From Bacteroidota bacterium (GTDB lineage: Bacteria; Bacteroidota; Bacteroidia; Chitinophagales; Chitinophagaceae), in NCBI GenBank assembly GCA_029573235.1, contig JAKQGX010000033.1, forward strand, positions 1-48,937: a stretch of DNA of 48,937 nt, in the 5' to 3' direction. The notes below the pieces were generated by a model that worked only from the letters and a program-made list of their open reading frames with translations, made no database searches and was not told where the DNA came from. The translations under genes were made by a program, and so were the position numbers. Of the stretch, positions 19,121-28,662 are shown one piece after another. Positions within the stretch are counted from its first letter, which is position 1. Each line of letters opens with the position of its first letter.

Positions 19121-19701
19121 TGTTCCGCATCTTTCTGCATTTTATCTGCTACTGCCGATAAGGTTTCATAAAATTCGATTCCATACTTTCGTACGATGGC
19201 GTCTTTCAGAAATACATAAACCGGCACTTTCAATTTATCGCCCAACTTGCAAGCCGGAGCGCAGAGTTTTTTTCTGGGTTCATAGTTTACCAAATCATAT
19301 CCCTCAGCTTCTTTGATTCGAATCGGAAACAGGTGGCAAGAGATGGGCTTTTGAAAATCAGTGATACCCTCCTTCCAAGCCTTTTCGATAGCGCATTTCA
19401 CCACTTGCTGGTCGTCCACATAAGCATATACGCAGATGCCACCACCAATTGTTGGTGTGACCAATCCATATTCATCGTCGGTTACGTGAGTACCTTGTTT
19501 TTCTATTTCAATGATGGAGGTATCCGGCAACAGGTGTTTCATTTTGGGGTAAAGAGCAGCAATGGTGTTTGCTTCGGCTTCATTAATAGGTGCGCCGCAA
19601 TCTCCATCTACACAGCAGCCTCCTTTGCATCGTTGCAGGTCGCATACGAAATGGCGCTCTACTACTTCATCACTCAGGAGTACTTGGTCTATTGCAATCA
19701 T
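19117..19701 (-). CDS. DUF3109 family cysteine-rich protein
   Basis: A 194-aa cytoplasmic protein with a dense Cys cluster at C20, C25, C29, C30 and C35 (FVCDLQRCKGGCCVDGDCG), then single Cys in GGGICVYAY, VVKCAIEK, PISCHLFPIR and KLCAPACKLG. This layout resembles YkgJ-type Cys clusters that are suspected to bind iron-sulfur or zinc. The role is not known. It is a single gene whose 3' end overlaps the DUF481 gene by the four bases TTAA. Confidence 0.85.
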   Translation of the reverse strand: MIAIDQVLLSDEVVERHFVCDLQRCKGGCCVDGDCGAPINEAEANTIAALYPKMKHLLPDTSIIEIEKQGTHVTDDEYGLVTPTIGGGICVYAYVDDQQVVKCAIEKAWKEGITDFQKPISCHLFPIRIKEAEGYDLVNYEPRKKLCAPACKLGDKLKVPVYVFLKDAIVRKYGIEFYETLSAVADKMQKDAEH

Positions 19702-19750
19702 CTTATCGTTACAAATGGTCTAATAAAAATGAAAAACTGGAGAAGGACGG

Positions 19751-20410
19751 TTACATATTGATATAATTCATCAGCAAGCCGTATCGTTCTTTGATATCGT
19801 CTAGATCATGGTGCTCGGTATATACTTCGTTTACCTGCATCCCGTACCGCTCGAAAGCATTAGCTAATGCGGTGATGTTGGTTCGATTGGTCTTTAAGGT
19901 TATCTCTATTCTACCATCTGCTACTGAGTGTAACTGCAAACTCAAAATGCTTACCTCTTCGTTTTCGCATATACGGGCTATTTCGGAAAGGTTGTAATCA
20001 CGTGGAGCTACTTCTAAAATGATGATACCACCCGGGTTATCTATGCCACTACTTTCAGTAATATATTGCATTAATCGTCGTAGGGTAATGGCTCCGACAT
20101 AGTGCCCATCAGGGTCTATTACCGGCACTATATCCAGTTCCTTGTTATTGGCAATACGGAGTGCTTCAAATGGGTGCCCCTCTGCCAGTACGGCTAGTTT
20201 TTTTTCTAAAAAATCGGCATTGGACAAGGGTTGTTCCGGAGTTTCCCATGCACGTATATCGTCTTCATCTACCAATGCCAAATAGACCTCATCGCCTACC
20301 AATGGCAATTGGTGCAACTGGTGTTGCTCCATCAACGCCAAGGCACTCGTTCCGGTATCCGCCATCGAAAGTGTGGGTACGGAAGGGTCTATCAATTGTC
20401 GAATAATCAT
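19751..20410 (-). CDS. CBS-domain pair plus ACT-like domain protein
   Basis: A 219-aa cytoplasmic protein. Residues 1-130 hold two CBS motifs (MIIRQLIDPSVPTLS...; HPFEALRIANNKELDIVPVID), which usually bind adenosine nucleotides. Residues 138-210 look like an ACT domain (GGIIILEVAPRDYNLSEIARICENE). This CBS-ACT order is like AcuB of Firmicutes and Bacteroidetes 'CBS domain-containing protein'. Ligand and partner are unknown. Confidence 0.82.
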   Translation of the reverse strand: MIIRQLIDPSVPTLSMADTGTSALALMEQHQLHQLPLVGDEVYLALVDEDDIRAWETPEQPLSNADFLEKKLAVLAEGHPFEALRIANNKELDIVPVIDPDGHYVGAITLRRLMQYITESSGIDNPGGIIILEVAPRDYNLSEIARICENEEVSILSLQLHSVADGRIEITLKTNRTNITALANAFERYGMQVNEVYTEHHDLDDIKERYGLLMNYINM

Positions 20411-20504
20411 GTGGCAAATCTATGAACTAAATCATAAAGCAAATTTTTTGCCGCTTCTTTCTGAGAAGGGAAAAATTATTTAGTACGTCGTTATATAGGA
20501 ATCA

Positions 20505-21266
20505 TTAACCCTTATGCTCCGACAAGAATTTTTCTAAAATAATATTGAACTCATCCGGCACTTCCATCATAGGAGCGTGTCCGCATTTATCTATCCAATA
20601 CAGTTCGGAAGTGGGTAATAATTTATGAAACTCTTCGGCAACCATGGGTGGCGTGATGGTATCGTTTTTCCCCCAAATCAAACATACCGGTACACGAATA
20701 TCTTTCAGTTCTTCGCCCAAATTGTGTTTGATAGCAGAACGAGCCAAAGAAATAATTTTAATGGCTTTTAAGCGGTTGTTTACAATACTGAATACTTCAT
20801 CCACCAACTCTTTTGTAGCCACTTTGGGGTCATAAAAAGTAAGTTCGGTTTTTTTGCGCATGTATTCGTAATCCCCACGCTTGGGATAGGTCTCTCCCAT
20901 GCCATTTTCAAACAATCCGGAGCTGCCGGTAAGAATCAATGTTTTTACCAACTGCTGATGTTTGAGGGTATAAACCAACCCAACATGACCTCCTAAAGAA
21001 TTTCCTAAGAGGTGAACGTCTTTTAGTTTTAATACATCAATAAATTTCTGCACATGCTTAGCCAATCCTGCCACGCTGGTATCTAGAATATTAAGGTCGA
21101 ACAGTGGCAACATGGGAATAATCACACGGTGGGTTTTCCTGAAATGCTCTACTAAATCTTTAAAATTACTCAATGCTCCAAATAGTCCATGCAATAGCAC
21201 CAGCGGCTCTCCCGTTCCTTCTTCTACAAATTTGAATTTTCCGGTCTGCTTTATTTCGTACTCCAT
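20505..21266 (-). CDS. Alpha/beta hydrolase
   Basis: A 253-aa single-domain hydrolase. Oxyanion motif LLHGLFG near residues 24-30, nucleophile S90 in LLGNSLGGH, acid near D206 in WGKNDTITP and His near 232 in DKCGHAPMMEVPDEF. No signal peptide. The family covers esterases, C-C hydrolases and haloperoxidase-like enzymes; substrate is unknown and the neighbours do not help. Confidence 0.9.
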   Translation of the reverse strand: MEYEIKQTGKFKFVEEGTGEPLVLLHGLFGALSNFKDLVEHFRKTHRVIIPMLPLFDLNILDTSVAGLAKHVQKFIDVLKLKDVHLLGNSLGGHVGLVYTLKHQQLVKTLILTGSSGLFENGMGETYPKRGDYEYMRKKTELTFYDPKVATKELVDEVFSIVNNRLKAIKIISLARSAIKHNLGEELKDIRVPVCLIWGKNDTITPPMVAEEFHKLLPTSELYWIDKCGHAPMMEVPDEFNIILEKFLSEHKG

Positions 21267-21417
21267 ACAATATGATTGTGCAATGCTAATGTACTATTGT
21301 TTATTTAAAATTTGATGATTTTTACTCAGGAGGTTTTTTTATTTACATCCAATGAATTTACTCTTCCGAATACGTCGAACCCACTCCGTCCACGTTACTA
21401 TTCCGATGGGCATAAAA

Positions 21418-22893
21418 TTAGTATGCCACAGCAAAAAGTACTCGTTGTTTAGATGGCGCTCCGGTAAATACACACACTCCTTCTTCGGGTGGGTTATTCA
21501 ACGGAATGCAGCGAATGGTAGCTTTGGTTAGTTCTTTTATTTTCTCCTCCGTCTCGGAGGTGCCGTCCCAGTGCGCTGCCACAAAGCCTCCTTTGGTTTT
21601 GAGTACTTCTTGAAACGCCTCCCAACTATCTACTTTGGTATAGTGTTCGCTACGGTATTGGAGTGCCTTGTTATACATGTTTTGCTGGATGGTATCCAAC
21701 AGTTCTTGAATGGATATAGCCAAATTATCTAATGACAAACTCATTTTCTCTTTGGTATCTCTGCGAGCTACTTCTGCTACATTTTGTTCCATATCTCTAG
21801 CTCCCAGTGCTACTCTTACCGGCACGCCTTTCAATTCGTATTCCGCAAACTTCCATCCTGGGCGTGTCGTATCATCATCGTCATATTTCACACGGATGCC
21901 CTTACTACGAAGTTCTTTCACAAGATTCTTGGCGTATTGATCAATCTTTTCTCTGGCAGCCACATCTTTGCTGTAGATAGGTACAATCACCACATGCAAG
22001 GGGGCTATCTTAGGAGGCAATACCAAACCTTGGTCATCGCTGTGTGCCATCACCAGCCCACCTATCAATCGGGTAGATACGCCCCAGGATGTTGCCCATA
22101 CATACTCCATTTTATTGTCCTTATCGGCAAATTTCACATCAAAAGCTTTCGCAAAATTCTGTCCCAAGAAATGGGAGGTACCGGCTTGCAATGCTTTTCC
22201 GTCTTGCATCAGGGCTTCAATACAATAGGTTTCTTCGGCACCGGCAAAACGTTCATTGGCGGTCTTCACGCCTTTTATCACCGGCAACGCCATATATTCT
22301 TCGCAGAAAGAAGCATAGACATCCAACATTTTTTCGGTTTCTTCAATGGCTTCTTCTTTTGTTGCATGTGCGGTGTGCCCTTCTTGCCACAAAAACTCTG
22401 CGGTACGCAAAAAAAGACGAGTGCGCATTTCCCAACGCACTACATTAGCCCATTGATTGACTAGTATGGGTAAGTCGCGATACGATTGGATCCAGTTTTT
22501 ATATGTGTTCCAAATAATCGTTTCAGAAGTAGGGCGCACAATCAATTCTTCTTCCAACTTGGCTTCGGGGTCCACAATAACGCCTTTCCCATCCGGGTCG
22601 TTCTTCAATCGGTAGTGGGTCACAACGGCACATTCCTTGGCAAAACCTTCTACGTGGGCGGCTTCTTTACTTAAAAAACTCTTGGGTATGAAAATGGGGA
22701 AATACGCATTCTGATGCCCGGTTTCTTTAAAGCGTTTATCCAATTCATCACGCATGTTTTCCCAAAGGGCAAAACCATACGGCTTGATGACCATACACCC
22801 GCGCACCGCCGAGTTCTCAGCTAATCCACTTTTAAGAATAAGGTCGTTATACCACTGGGCGTAATCGGTTTCTTTTGACGTTAAAATACTCAT
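21418..22893 (-). CDS. proS: Prolyl-tRNA synthetase, type 3 (archaeal/eukaryotic-like)
   Basis: Class II synthetase of 491 aa without the editing insertion seen in E. coli ProRS. Motif 2 appears as [32 protein letters not shown] near residues 150-180 and motif 3 near [17 protein letters not shown]; the class IIa anticodon domain follows (HVVIVPIY). The type-3 form ending in a tyrosine (VAY) is usual for Bacteroidota. It is divergent from the Tyr-rich secreted protein gene with its own promoter. Confidence 0.96.
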   Translation of the reverse strand: MSILTSKETDYAQWYNDLILKSGLAENSAVRGCMVIKPYGFALWENMRDELDKRFKETGHQNAYFPIFIPKSFLSKEAAHVEGFAKECAVVTHYRLKNDPDGKGVIVDPEAKLEEELIVRPTSETIIWNTYKNWIQSYRDLPILVNQWANVVRWEMRTRLFLRTAEFLWQEGHTAHATKEEAIEETEKMLDVYASFCEEYMALPVIKGVKTANERFAGAEETYCIEALMQDGKALQAGTSHFLGQNFAKAFDVKFADKDNKMEYVWATSWGVSTRLIGGLVMAHSDDQGLVLPPKIAPLHVVIVPIYSKDVAAREKIDQYAKNLVKELRSKGIRVKYDDDDTTRPGWKFAEYELKGVPVRVALGARDMEQNVAEVARRDTKEKMSLSLDNLAISIQELLDTIQQNMYNKALQYRSEHYTKVDSWEAFQEVLKTKGGFVAAHWDGTSETEEKIKELTKATIRCIPLNNPPEEGVCVFTGAPSKQRVLFAVAY

Positions 22894-22937
22894 AATTTTG
22901 GCACAGTTTTCGTTACTGTGTGTTTGGCTAATTGCCG

Positions 22938-22970
22938 CAAAAATAGTAATTTCATCAAGTTAATAACAAC
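22938..22970 (-). promoter_or_regulatory. Promoter of proS (GTTG-N21-TATTTTTG)
   Basis: On the minus strand GTTG (22970-22967), 21 nt and TATTTTTG (22945-22938) fit the Bacteroidetes consensus with one mismatch in the -33 box. The -7 box ends 44 nt before the proS ATG. Confidence 0.55.
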
Positions 22971-22984
22971 TAAAACGAAACCAA

Positions 22985-24163
22985 ATGAAACGGCTACTGA
23001 CGCTACTGATAATACTGACCGGATGTTTGGGAATAGCTCAGGCACAAAGTAATAATACGGACGACATCTACTATAATAGCGCGGATATAGAGAAACAGAA
23101 AAAAGCAGAAAAAAAACGTGCGGAAGAAGATGCTAAAAAACAAGCCGAACAAGCTGCCCAATACGATTATTCCGCTGCTCCGTACAACGAAGATAACAGC
23201 GACTACCAATCCTATAACCGCAGCTATGGCACCGACGACCAAGGGTATGACGATGATTACGACAACAGCTATTACTATGCTTCGAATATTCGTCGCTTTG
23301 GCTATCCGGCTTATGGCGTAGGCTACTACAGTTCTTTCTACAACCCTTATTGGTACGACCCCTATTGGAGCGACCCTTATTGGGGATGGAGCTATTGGAA
23401 TCGTCCCTATTACGGTATGAATACCGGCTACGGACCTTATTGGAGTTCTTATTGGAGTTGGTACTCTTGGTACGGATACCCCATGTACAACAGCTATTAC
23501 TATTATCCCTACTACGGCAATTCGTATTGCAATGCTTACTACAGTGGCTATTGGAATGGTTATTACTCCGGCTTGTATCAAAACTACTATGGCAACAATT
23601 CCTCCAACACCGGTGCTACCTATGGCCCCAGAAACTCATACAATAGTGTAGTGCATAATACCGTGGTACAAAATGGCAGCAATGGCATTAGAGGATCACA
23701 AGGGGGTATTGCACCGCTCAGAGAGGCTACCGACAGCCGTGGTAGCAGGTTTCGTGATTTGAATAATGGATCAGTTTCCGCTCCTGAAAGAAATGGATGG
23801 ACCGGTGAGGGAAGAAACAATACACGAGCCGTATCGCCCGAACGTCGTGATTTCAACAGAGAGGCTACAAACGAATACAATACACGAGGAGTTGATAACG
23901 AGATTCGCAACAATAGAAGGTACAATAGCTACGACCGCAATGGCAACGATAATCCTCCGGTAAGAAACAACAGCCAACCCATCCGCTCACAACCGGATAG
24001 ACCATCGGTACCTCAACGCTATGAAGCCCCCAGAGAGCAACCCCGCTACCAACGCAGCGAACCTGTCAGAAGCACACCTTCCTATTCTGCACCCTCCAGA
24101 AGCTATGATGCCGGGAGCAATGGGGGTAGTATGCGCAACGGCGGTTTTGGTGGCAGAAGATAA
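22985..24163 (+). CDS. Secreted low-complexity Tyr/Trp/Gly/Asn-rich protein
   Basis: A 392-aa exported protein of unknown function. A clear signal peptide (MKRLLTLLIILTGCLGIAQA, cut near residue 20-21) is followed by a charged Lys/Glu/Ala helix (about 33-58), then a very aromatic block (about 110-210) built from repeats of PYWYDPYW, PYYG, YWSSYWSWY kind, and a disordered Arg/Asn/Pro/Ser tail (about 230-392). Such proteins are common in Bacteroidetes genomes and are usually left hypothetical. The aromatic block suggests a sticky or surface-coating role, but that is inference. An antisense open frame of 192 codons here is a composition shadow. Confidence 0.8.
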   Translation: MKRLLTLLIILTGCLGIAQAQSNNTDDIYYNSADIEKQKKAEKKRAEEDAKKQAEQAAQYDYSAAPYNEDNSDYQSYNRSYGTDDQGYDDDYDNSYYYASNIRRFGYPAYGVGYYSSFYNPYWYDPYWSDPYWGWSYWNRPYYGMNTGYGPYWSSYWSWYSWYGYPMYNSYYYYPYYGNSYCNAYYSGYWNGYYSGLYQNYYGNNSSNTGATYGPRNSYNSVVHNTVVQNGSNGIRGSQGGIAPLREATDSRGSRFRDLNNGSVSAPERNGWTGEGRNNTRAVSPERRDFNREATNEYNTRGVDNEIRNNRRYNSYDRNGNDNPPVRNNSQPIRSQPDRPSVPQRYEAPREQPRYQRSEPVRSTPSYSAPSRSYDAGSNGGSMRNGGFGGRR

Positions 24164-24241
24164 CAGCAGCGTTGTATCTGCAACTTGTAGTATGCTAATA
24201 GCATTTCGTCAGGTTACTTTTGGCTATAACAACTTGTAACG

Positions 24242-24262
24242 TATGCATCGCTTGAATGCATA
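24242..24262 (+). repeat. Small inverted repeat between two surface-protein genes
   Basis: TATGCAT-7 nt-ATGCATA forms a perfect 7-bp stem about 80 bp after the Tyr-rich gene. No T-run follows, so it is not a classic terminator; role unknown. The rest of the gap to 24431 shows nothing else I recognise. Confidence 0.4.
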
Positions 24263-24430
24263 ACCCAACCGTATAGTGGCAATTGCCTTGAATAGTTCCT
24301 GTTGACCTAATGCACTTTGATTCCCTTAGTACATTGCACAATCCAATTCACTTTCACCCAAAAACTATCTTTACTAGATCACCAATATGCACCCTATAAT
24401 ACAACAATCTTTCTAAACCATTTTCGCACC

Positions 24431-25951
24431 ATGACCACTCTCAGATTCGTTCGATTCATAACCCTTACTACCCTTACCGCAAGCACTATTGCCACTACCA
24501 CCTTTGCTCAAGACGCCAGCGATGTGCTGCGCTATTCCCTCATTCAGCCCTCCGGTACGGCACGTGCACTGGGCTTTGGCAATGCCCTTGGTTCCATCGG
24601 TGGCGACTTTACTTCCATCAGCATCAATCCCGCAGGCATAGGTATCTATCGTCGTTCAGAGATGATGTTTACACCATCCTTAAAAGCCAATAGTTATTCC
24701 GGCAGCTACTTGAATGAAACCAACGACGTCAACACCACTCGTTTTAACTTCAATAATATCGGAATTGTTTTTACACAAACACCAAGGGGCAAGCGCTACG
24801 AAACAAGTGATTGGAAAGCTATTTCGTTTGCTATCGGTGTCAATCGCCTTGCCGATTTCAACAGAGATTATACCTATAGTGGTCTCAATAAGAATACGAG
24901 CTTTAGTCAGGTATTTCTCAACGATGCCATAGACCATCCGGAAAACCTCAACAACAGCAGCTCCCTCGCTTACTTGGGTTACAATTCATTTTTACTCGAC
25001 AAAGACAGCCTCGGCTACTTTGCCTTGCCATACGAAGCCACCACCGACTTGCATCAAAAACGCAATGTGCAAGAGCGTGGAAGCATGAATGAGCTTGCTT
25101 TTTCACTGGGCGGCAATTACCAAGAGAAACTCATGTTGGGCGCTACCGTAAGCATACCTATTGTAAACTATCGTCGTAAGAACTATTTTGAAGAAGTAGA
25201 TGCTTCAGGCAATGCCAATAATTACTTCCAAGCCTTTCGTTATAGCGAAGACCTACAATCTTCGGGCATTGGCTTTGTGCTGAAGCTGGGCGCTATCTAC
25301 AAGCCTACCGATTGGATGCGCATCGGCGTAGCCTTACACACCCCCACTTGGCTGGCCATGTCGGATGTGTACAACCAAAGTATCACCACCAATACCGAAC
25401 AATACAAGCAAACCTTCTACCCCGGTTTAGATAATCCCGGACCCATCACCACCATCAAAGCCCCCACCAACAATTTCGACTATACCATTCGCACACCATG
25501 GCGCGCCGTGTTCAGCGCTACAACCATGATGGGCAAGCATGGCTTCCTCACTGCCGATTACGAATTAGTCGATTATTCCTCTGCACGTTTGGGCTTCTCC
25601 AGCGATTATTCACAAGAGCAAAACCAGCGCAATCAAGACATTAAAAACATCACAAAAACCACCGGCAACTTCCGTATTGGAGCCGAAGGGCATATCAATC
25701 AAATATACTTGAGAGCCGGCTATGGGTTTTATGGAAGCCCTTATCAAAACAGCACCTCAAAGATGAACCGTACCAGCATCTCCGGCGGATTAGGTTATCG
25801 TGTGGACAATCTATTTGTGGACTTCGGATGGATGCACACCCGATTCACCGAAACAGAGCAACCCTATACACTGCCGAATATATTAGTGCCCACAGCCACT
25901 ATGAAAAACCGGCATAACAACATTGCCCTTACCTTTGGCTTTAAGCTGTAA
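24431..25951 (+). CDS. OmpP1/FadL-type outer-membrane transport protein
   Basis: A 506-aa outer-membrane barrel of the FadL/TodX-like class that Bacteroidetes annotations call 'hemin receptor' or 'outer membrane protein transport protein'. From the ATG at 24431 there is a signal peptide (to TTFAQ near residue 27), then the family hallmark ALGFGNALGSIGGDFTSISINPAGIGIYRRSE near 45-75, many amphipathic strands, and a C-terminal strand ending in FGFKL. The ligand is probably hydrophobic, but this is by family only. The frame runs open upstream to a TTG at 24317, which would bury the signal peptide. Confidence 0.87.
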   Translation: MTTLRFVRFITLTTLTASTIATTTFAQDASDVLRYSLIQPSGTARALGFGNALGSIGGDFTSISINPAGIGIYRRSEMMFTPSLKANSYSGSYLNETNDVNTTRFNFNNIGIVFTQTPRGKRYETSDWKAISFAIGVNRLADFNRDYTYSGLNKNTSFSQVFLNDAIDHPENLNNSSSLAYLGYNSFLLDKDSLGYFALPYEATTDLHQKRNVQERGSMNELAFSLGGNYQEKLMLGATVSIPIVNYRRKNYFEEVDASGNANNYFQAFRYSEDLQSSGIGFVLKLGAIYKPTDWMRIGVALHTPTWLAMSDVYNQSITTNTEQYKQTFYPGLDNPGPITTIKAPTNNFDYTIRTPWRAVFSATTMMGKHGFLTADYELVDYSSARLGFSSDYSQEQNQRNQDIKNITKTTGNFRIGAEGHINQIYLRAGYGFYGSPYQNSTSKMNRTSISGGLGYRVDNLFVDFGWMHTRFTETEQPYTLPNILVPTATMKNRHNNIALTFGFKL

Positions 25952-25994
25952 TTGTTGCGATTTTTTTTGATAGGTGTCGCCTTGGTGCTGCTAT

Positions 25995-26044
25995 GAAGCA
26001 TCGTTGCGACGCTCCGTTCATCGGTAGAAATACGATGTAGCTTC
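25995..26044. repeat. Imperfect hairpin, possible intergenic REP-like element
   Basis: GAAG-CATCGT (25995-26004) can pair with ACGATG-(TAG)-CTTC (26032-26044) around a loop containing CCGTTCATCGGTAGAAAT. The wording resembles short repeats seen in Bacteroidetes intergenic DNA, but only one copy is in the window, so the call is tentative. Confidence 0.3.
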
Positions 26045-26165
26045 CTTTAAACAAAACGAAAGGCACATCGCTACTGAATGGTATAAAAACAAATTCCTCG
26101 TACATTTAGAGACATTCAAACGAAGCTATCATACCACTTCCATCAAACCCAACAGCTTTCGTCCT

Positions 26166-26558
26166 ATGAACGAAGAGATACGTACATACAACCTCCAGCA
26201 ATCGCCCACTGATACCGAGATATGTCAGCTACTCGCCACCATCATCGATACCCATTTATCGGGCGCCGAAAGCAAAATATGGCATGCACATCCGGTATGG
26301 TTTATCGACGGTAATCCGATTGTAGGCTACAGCAAACAAAAGAAAGGTATTCGATTGATGTTTTGGAGTGGTGCCGACTTTGATGAACCCGCTTTGAACG
26401 TAGTGGGTGGGAAATTCAAAGATGCATCAATCTTCTTTCAAAGCCCTAATACGATTTCTGAAAACGATATGATTCGCTGGTTGCAAAAAGCCACCACTAT
26501 TCAATGGGATTACAAAAACCTCATAAAACGAAAAGGAAAATTAGAGAAACTGAAGTGA
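26166..26558 (+). CDS. DUF1801 domain protein
   Basis: A 130-aa cytoplasmic protein of the DUF1801/YdhG-like superfamily. Seen: the early helix [11 protein letters not shown], then [38 protein letters not shown] near 36-73, the core of the fold, and a Lys-rich tail. No enzymatic role is established. Its stop lies 1 nt before the start of the DUF2200 gene, so the two are translationally coupled. Confidence 0.85.
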   Translation: MNEEIRTYNLQQSPTDTEICQLLATIIDTHLSGAESKIWHAHPVWFIDGNPIVGYSKQKKGIRLMFWSGADFDEPALNVVGGKFKDASIFFQSPNTISENDMIRWLQKATTIQWDYKNLIKRKGKLEKLK

Positions 26559-26559
26559 G

Positions 26560-26925
26560 ATGAAAACCACCCCGGAACATAACGAACGAATCGCACGAAT
26601 GACGTTTGCATCCGTCTATCCGCACTATATTACAAAAATAGAAAGCAAAGGCAGAACCCGTGCCGAATTGCACCAAGTGATCGAATGGCTGACCGGATTC
26701 AACGAAACCCAACTGCAAGCATTGATTGCCGAAAAAGTAACCTTTCAAACATTTTTTGAGCGCGCCCAACTGCACCCCAATGCCTCCTTGATTACCGGTG
26801 TCATCTGTGGTTATCGGATAGAAGAAATCGATAACGAACTAACAAGGAATGCACGGTATTTAGACAAGTTGGTAGATGAATTAGCCAAAGGAAAAAAAAT
26901 GGAAAAAATATTACGCACTACTTAA
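26560..26925 (+). CDS. DUF2200 family protein
   Basis: A 121-aa small cytoplasmic protein with the DUF2200 signature [22 protein letters not shown] (about 12-33) and EVIEWLTGF-like helix near 40. Function unknown. It is coupled to the DUF1801 gene and followed 16 nt later by a methyltransferase gene; the three probably form an operon of accessory genes of uncertain role. Confidence 0.88.
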   Translation: MKTTPEHNERIARMTFASVYPHYITKIESKGRTRAELHQVIEWLTGFNETQLQALIAEKVTFQTFFERAQLHPNASLITGVICGYRIEEIDNELTRNARYLDKLVDELAKGKKMEKILRTT

Positions 26926-26941
26926 ACATGCACACATCACT

Positions 26942-27751
26942 ATGAACCATGCTGAAAATTATTTAGCCATCAACCGCGCCTCGTGGAATCAAAAAACAGC
27001 CGTGCACTTAACGTCTGACTTTTATGACCTCGATAGTTTTCTCAAAGGGAAATCTTCGTTGAACGATATTGAACTAAAGCTACTGGGCGATGTATCGGGC
27101 AAAAGTATCTTGCATTTACAATGCCATTTCGGACAAGACACCATCTCTTTAAGTCGGCTTGGAGCAAGCGTTACAGGGGTTGACTTAGCCGACAAAGCCA
27201 TCGACAGTGCGCGACAAATTGCCGAACAAACACAATCCAACGCACGATTTATCAACTGCGACATTTATGATTTACCCCTTCACTTGCACGAAAAATTCGA
27301 TATTGTCTTTACTAGTTATGGCACCATCGGTTGGCTGCCCGATTTGGATAAATGGGCATCCGTAATTGCACACTTTTTAAAACCCGGAGGTCAATTTGTG
27401 TTTGTTGAATTTCATCCGGTGGTTTGGATGTTCGATGACCAGTTTGAAAACGTTAGCTATACCTACCACAACTCAGGCGCCATTGTAGAAACAGAAACCG
27501 GCACCTATGCCGACAAAGATGCCGATATTACACAGTCCTGCGTAATGTGGAATCACGGTATCAGCGAGGTGCTCAATAGCTTAATAAAAAACGGGCTTGA
27601 AATCAACTCCTTTGATGAATACGATTACTCTCCATATCGTTGTTTCAACCACACCAATGAGTACGAGCCCGGGAAATACCGCATTCAACATTTAGGTGAT
27701 AAAATTCCGATGGTATTTTCGCTCAAAGCTACTTACAAAGGAAACCTGTAA
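26942..27751 (+). CDS. Class I SAM-dependent methyltransferase
   Basis: A 269-aa small-molecule type methyltransferase. Motif I is KSILHLQCHFGQDTISLSRLGA near residues 54-75 with the ribose-binding acid in GVDLADKAI near 78-86; motif II region FDIVFTSYGTIGWLPDL near 118-134; motif III LKPGGQFVFVEFHPVVW near 144-160. The C-terminal part (GAIVETETGTY) is typical of this Bacteroidetes/Firmicutes family. Substrate is unknown. Confidence 0.9.
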   Translation: MNHAENYLAINRASWNQKTAVHLTSDFYDLDSFLKGKSSLNDIELKLLGDVSGKSILHLQCHFGQDTISLSRLGASVTGVDLADKAIDSARQIAEQTQSNARFINCDIYDLPLHLHEKFDIVFTSYGTIGWLPDLDKWASVIAHFLKPGGQFVFVEFHPVVWMFDDQFENVSYTYHNSGAIVETETGTYADKDADITQSCVMWNHGISEVLNSLIKNGLEINSFDEYDYSPYRCFNHTNEYEPGKYRIQHLGDKIPMVFSLKATYKGNL

Positions 27752-27841
27752 GCCGTCGTTCGATGGCTTGAAAGCCACAATACGTGCAGTTTTTATGGAA
27801 TTGACACCTCAAGTTATGGGTCTTGGGTAGCAACTCAGCGC

Positions 27842-28657
27842 TTATGGCTGTTTTCTTTTTTGCAAGGGAGATCCTGGTTCATTTAAGAAATGTCGATACA
27901 CCAAGCGGTCGGTGATGCCGGGGAATAGTTTGTTGAGCCATACGGTTACCTTGCCTTGGAGCGTCATAACGAGGGTACGTTTTCGTTTTTCTATGGCATC
28001 CAACATCAAGGCAGCAGAGGTTTCAGCACTCATGAGTTTATCTTCGGGTAGTGGCGTTTCACCTTGCGAACTGCCATCAGCAGCCCGAGCTACATTGCGG
28101 ATATTGGAAGCTGTAAAGCCCGGCGAAAACCACAATACATCGGTACCGGTATGCAAAAGCTCAGTACGCAATGCTTCCAAAAAACCTTGTAGTGCAAACT
28201 TAGAAGCAGAGTATCCGGTACGTCCGGGCAAGCCTCTGTAGCCGGCAATCGAAGAGACACCTACAATCACTCCCTTTTGTTTTGTTATATAAGGAAGGGA
28301 ATATTTGGTGCAATAAACAGCACCCCAAAAATTGATGTCCATCAGCTCTTTTAATACACGTAGTTCTGCCTCTTCAAAAAGGGCTCTCATGCTGATGCCC
28401 GCATTGTTTATCAATATATCAATCCGCTGAAACTGCTGAACAGTGGCAGCAATAAATCGACTGCAATCGGCTTCCTGACTCACATCCGTCTGAAACAACA
28501 ATACACGCTCATTTTCTTGAAAACTTTCTCTTAGTTTTTGAAGATTACGAGCACACAAAGCAACCGAAGCACCCCGTGCCAAAGCCGCTGTAGCCAACGC
28601 TTTGCCGATACCGGAAGAGGCTCCTGTGATGACGATAACTTTTTGCTGCAGCGACAA
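27842..28657 (-). CDS. Short-chain dehydrogenase/reductase (SDR)
   Basis: Classical SDR of 271 aa: NAD(P)-binding GASSGIG at 12-18, NNAG at 84-87, catalytic S136 region (VSSIAG) and Y149-x3-K153. A C-terminal basic, hydrophobic stretch (KRTLVMTLQGKVTVWLNKLFPGITDR) matches the DHRS7B-like subgroup that may sit on membranes. The start is a TTG at 28657: an in-frame stop lies at 28676-28678 and no ATG or GTG falls between. It follows the M48 gene by 5 nt. Confidence 0.88.
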   Translation of the reverse strand: MSLQQKVIVITGASSGIGKALATAALARGASVALCARNLQKLRESFQENERVLLFQTDVSQEADCSRFIAATVQQFQRIDILINNAGISMRALFEEAELRVLKELMDINFWGAVYCTKYSLPYITKQKGVIVGVSSIAGYRGLPGRTGYSASKFALQGFLEALRTELLHTGTDVLWFSPGFTASNIRNVARAADGSSQGETPLPEDKLMSAETSAALMLDAIEKRKRTLVMTLQGKVTVWLNKLFPGITDRLVYRHFLNEPGSPLQKRKQP

Positions 28658-28662
28658 TGTGC

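Noticed and set aside
21784-22464. 226-codon plus-strand frame inside proS
   Set aside because: Lies fully within the conserved prolyl-tRNA synthetase gene on the other strand and gives a His/Phe/Arg-rich nonsense product.
23003-23581. 192-codon open frame antisense to the Tyr-rich gene
   Set aside because: Its Val/Ile/Arg-rich product is the mirror of TAY/TAC/GGN-rich codons on the plus strand; no start context or family.
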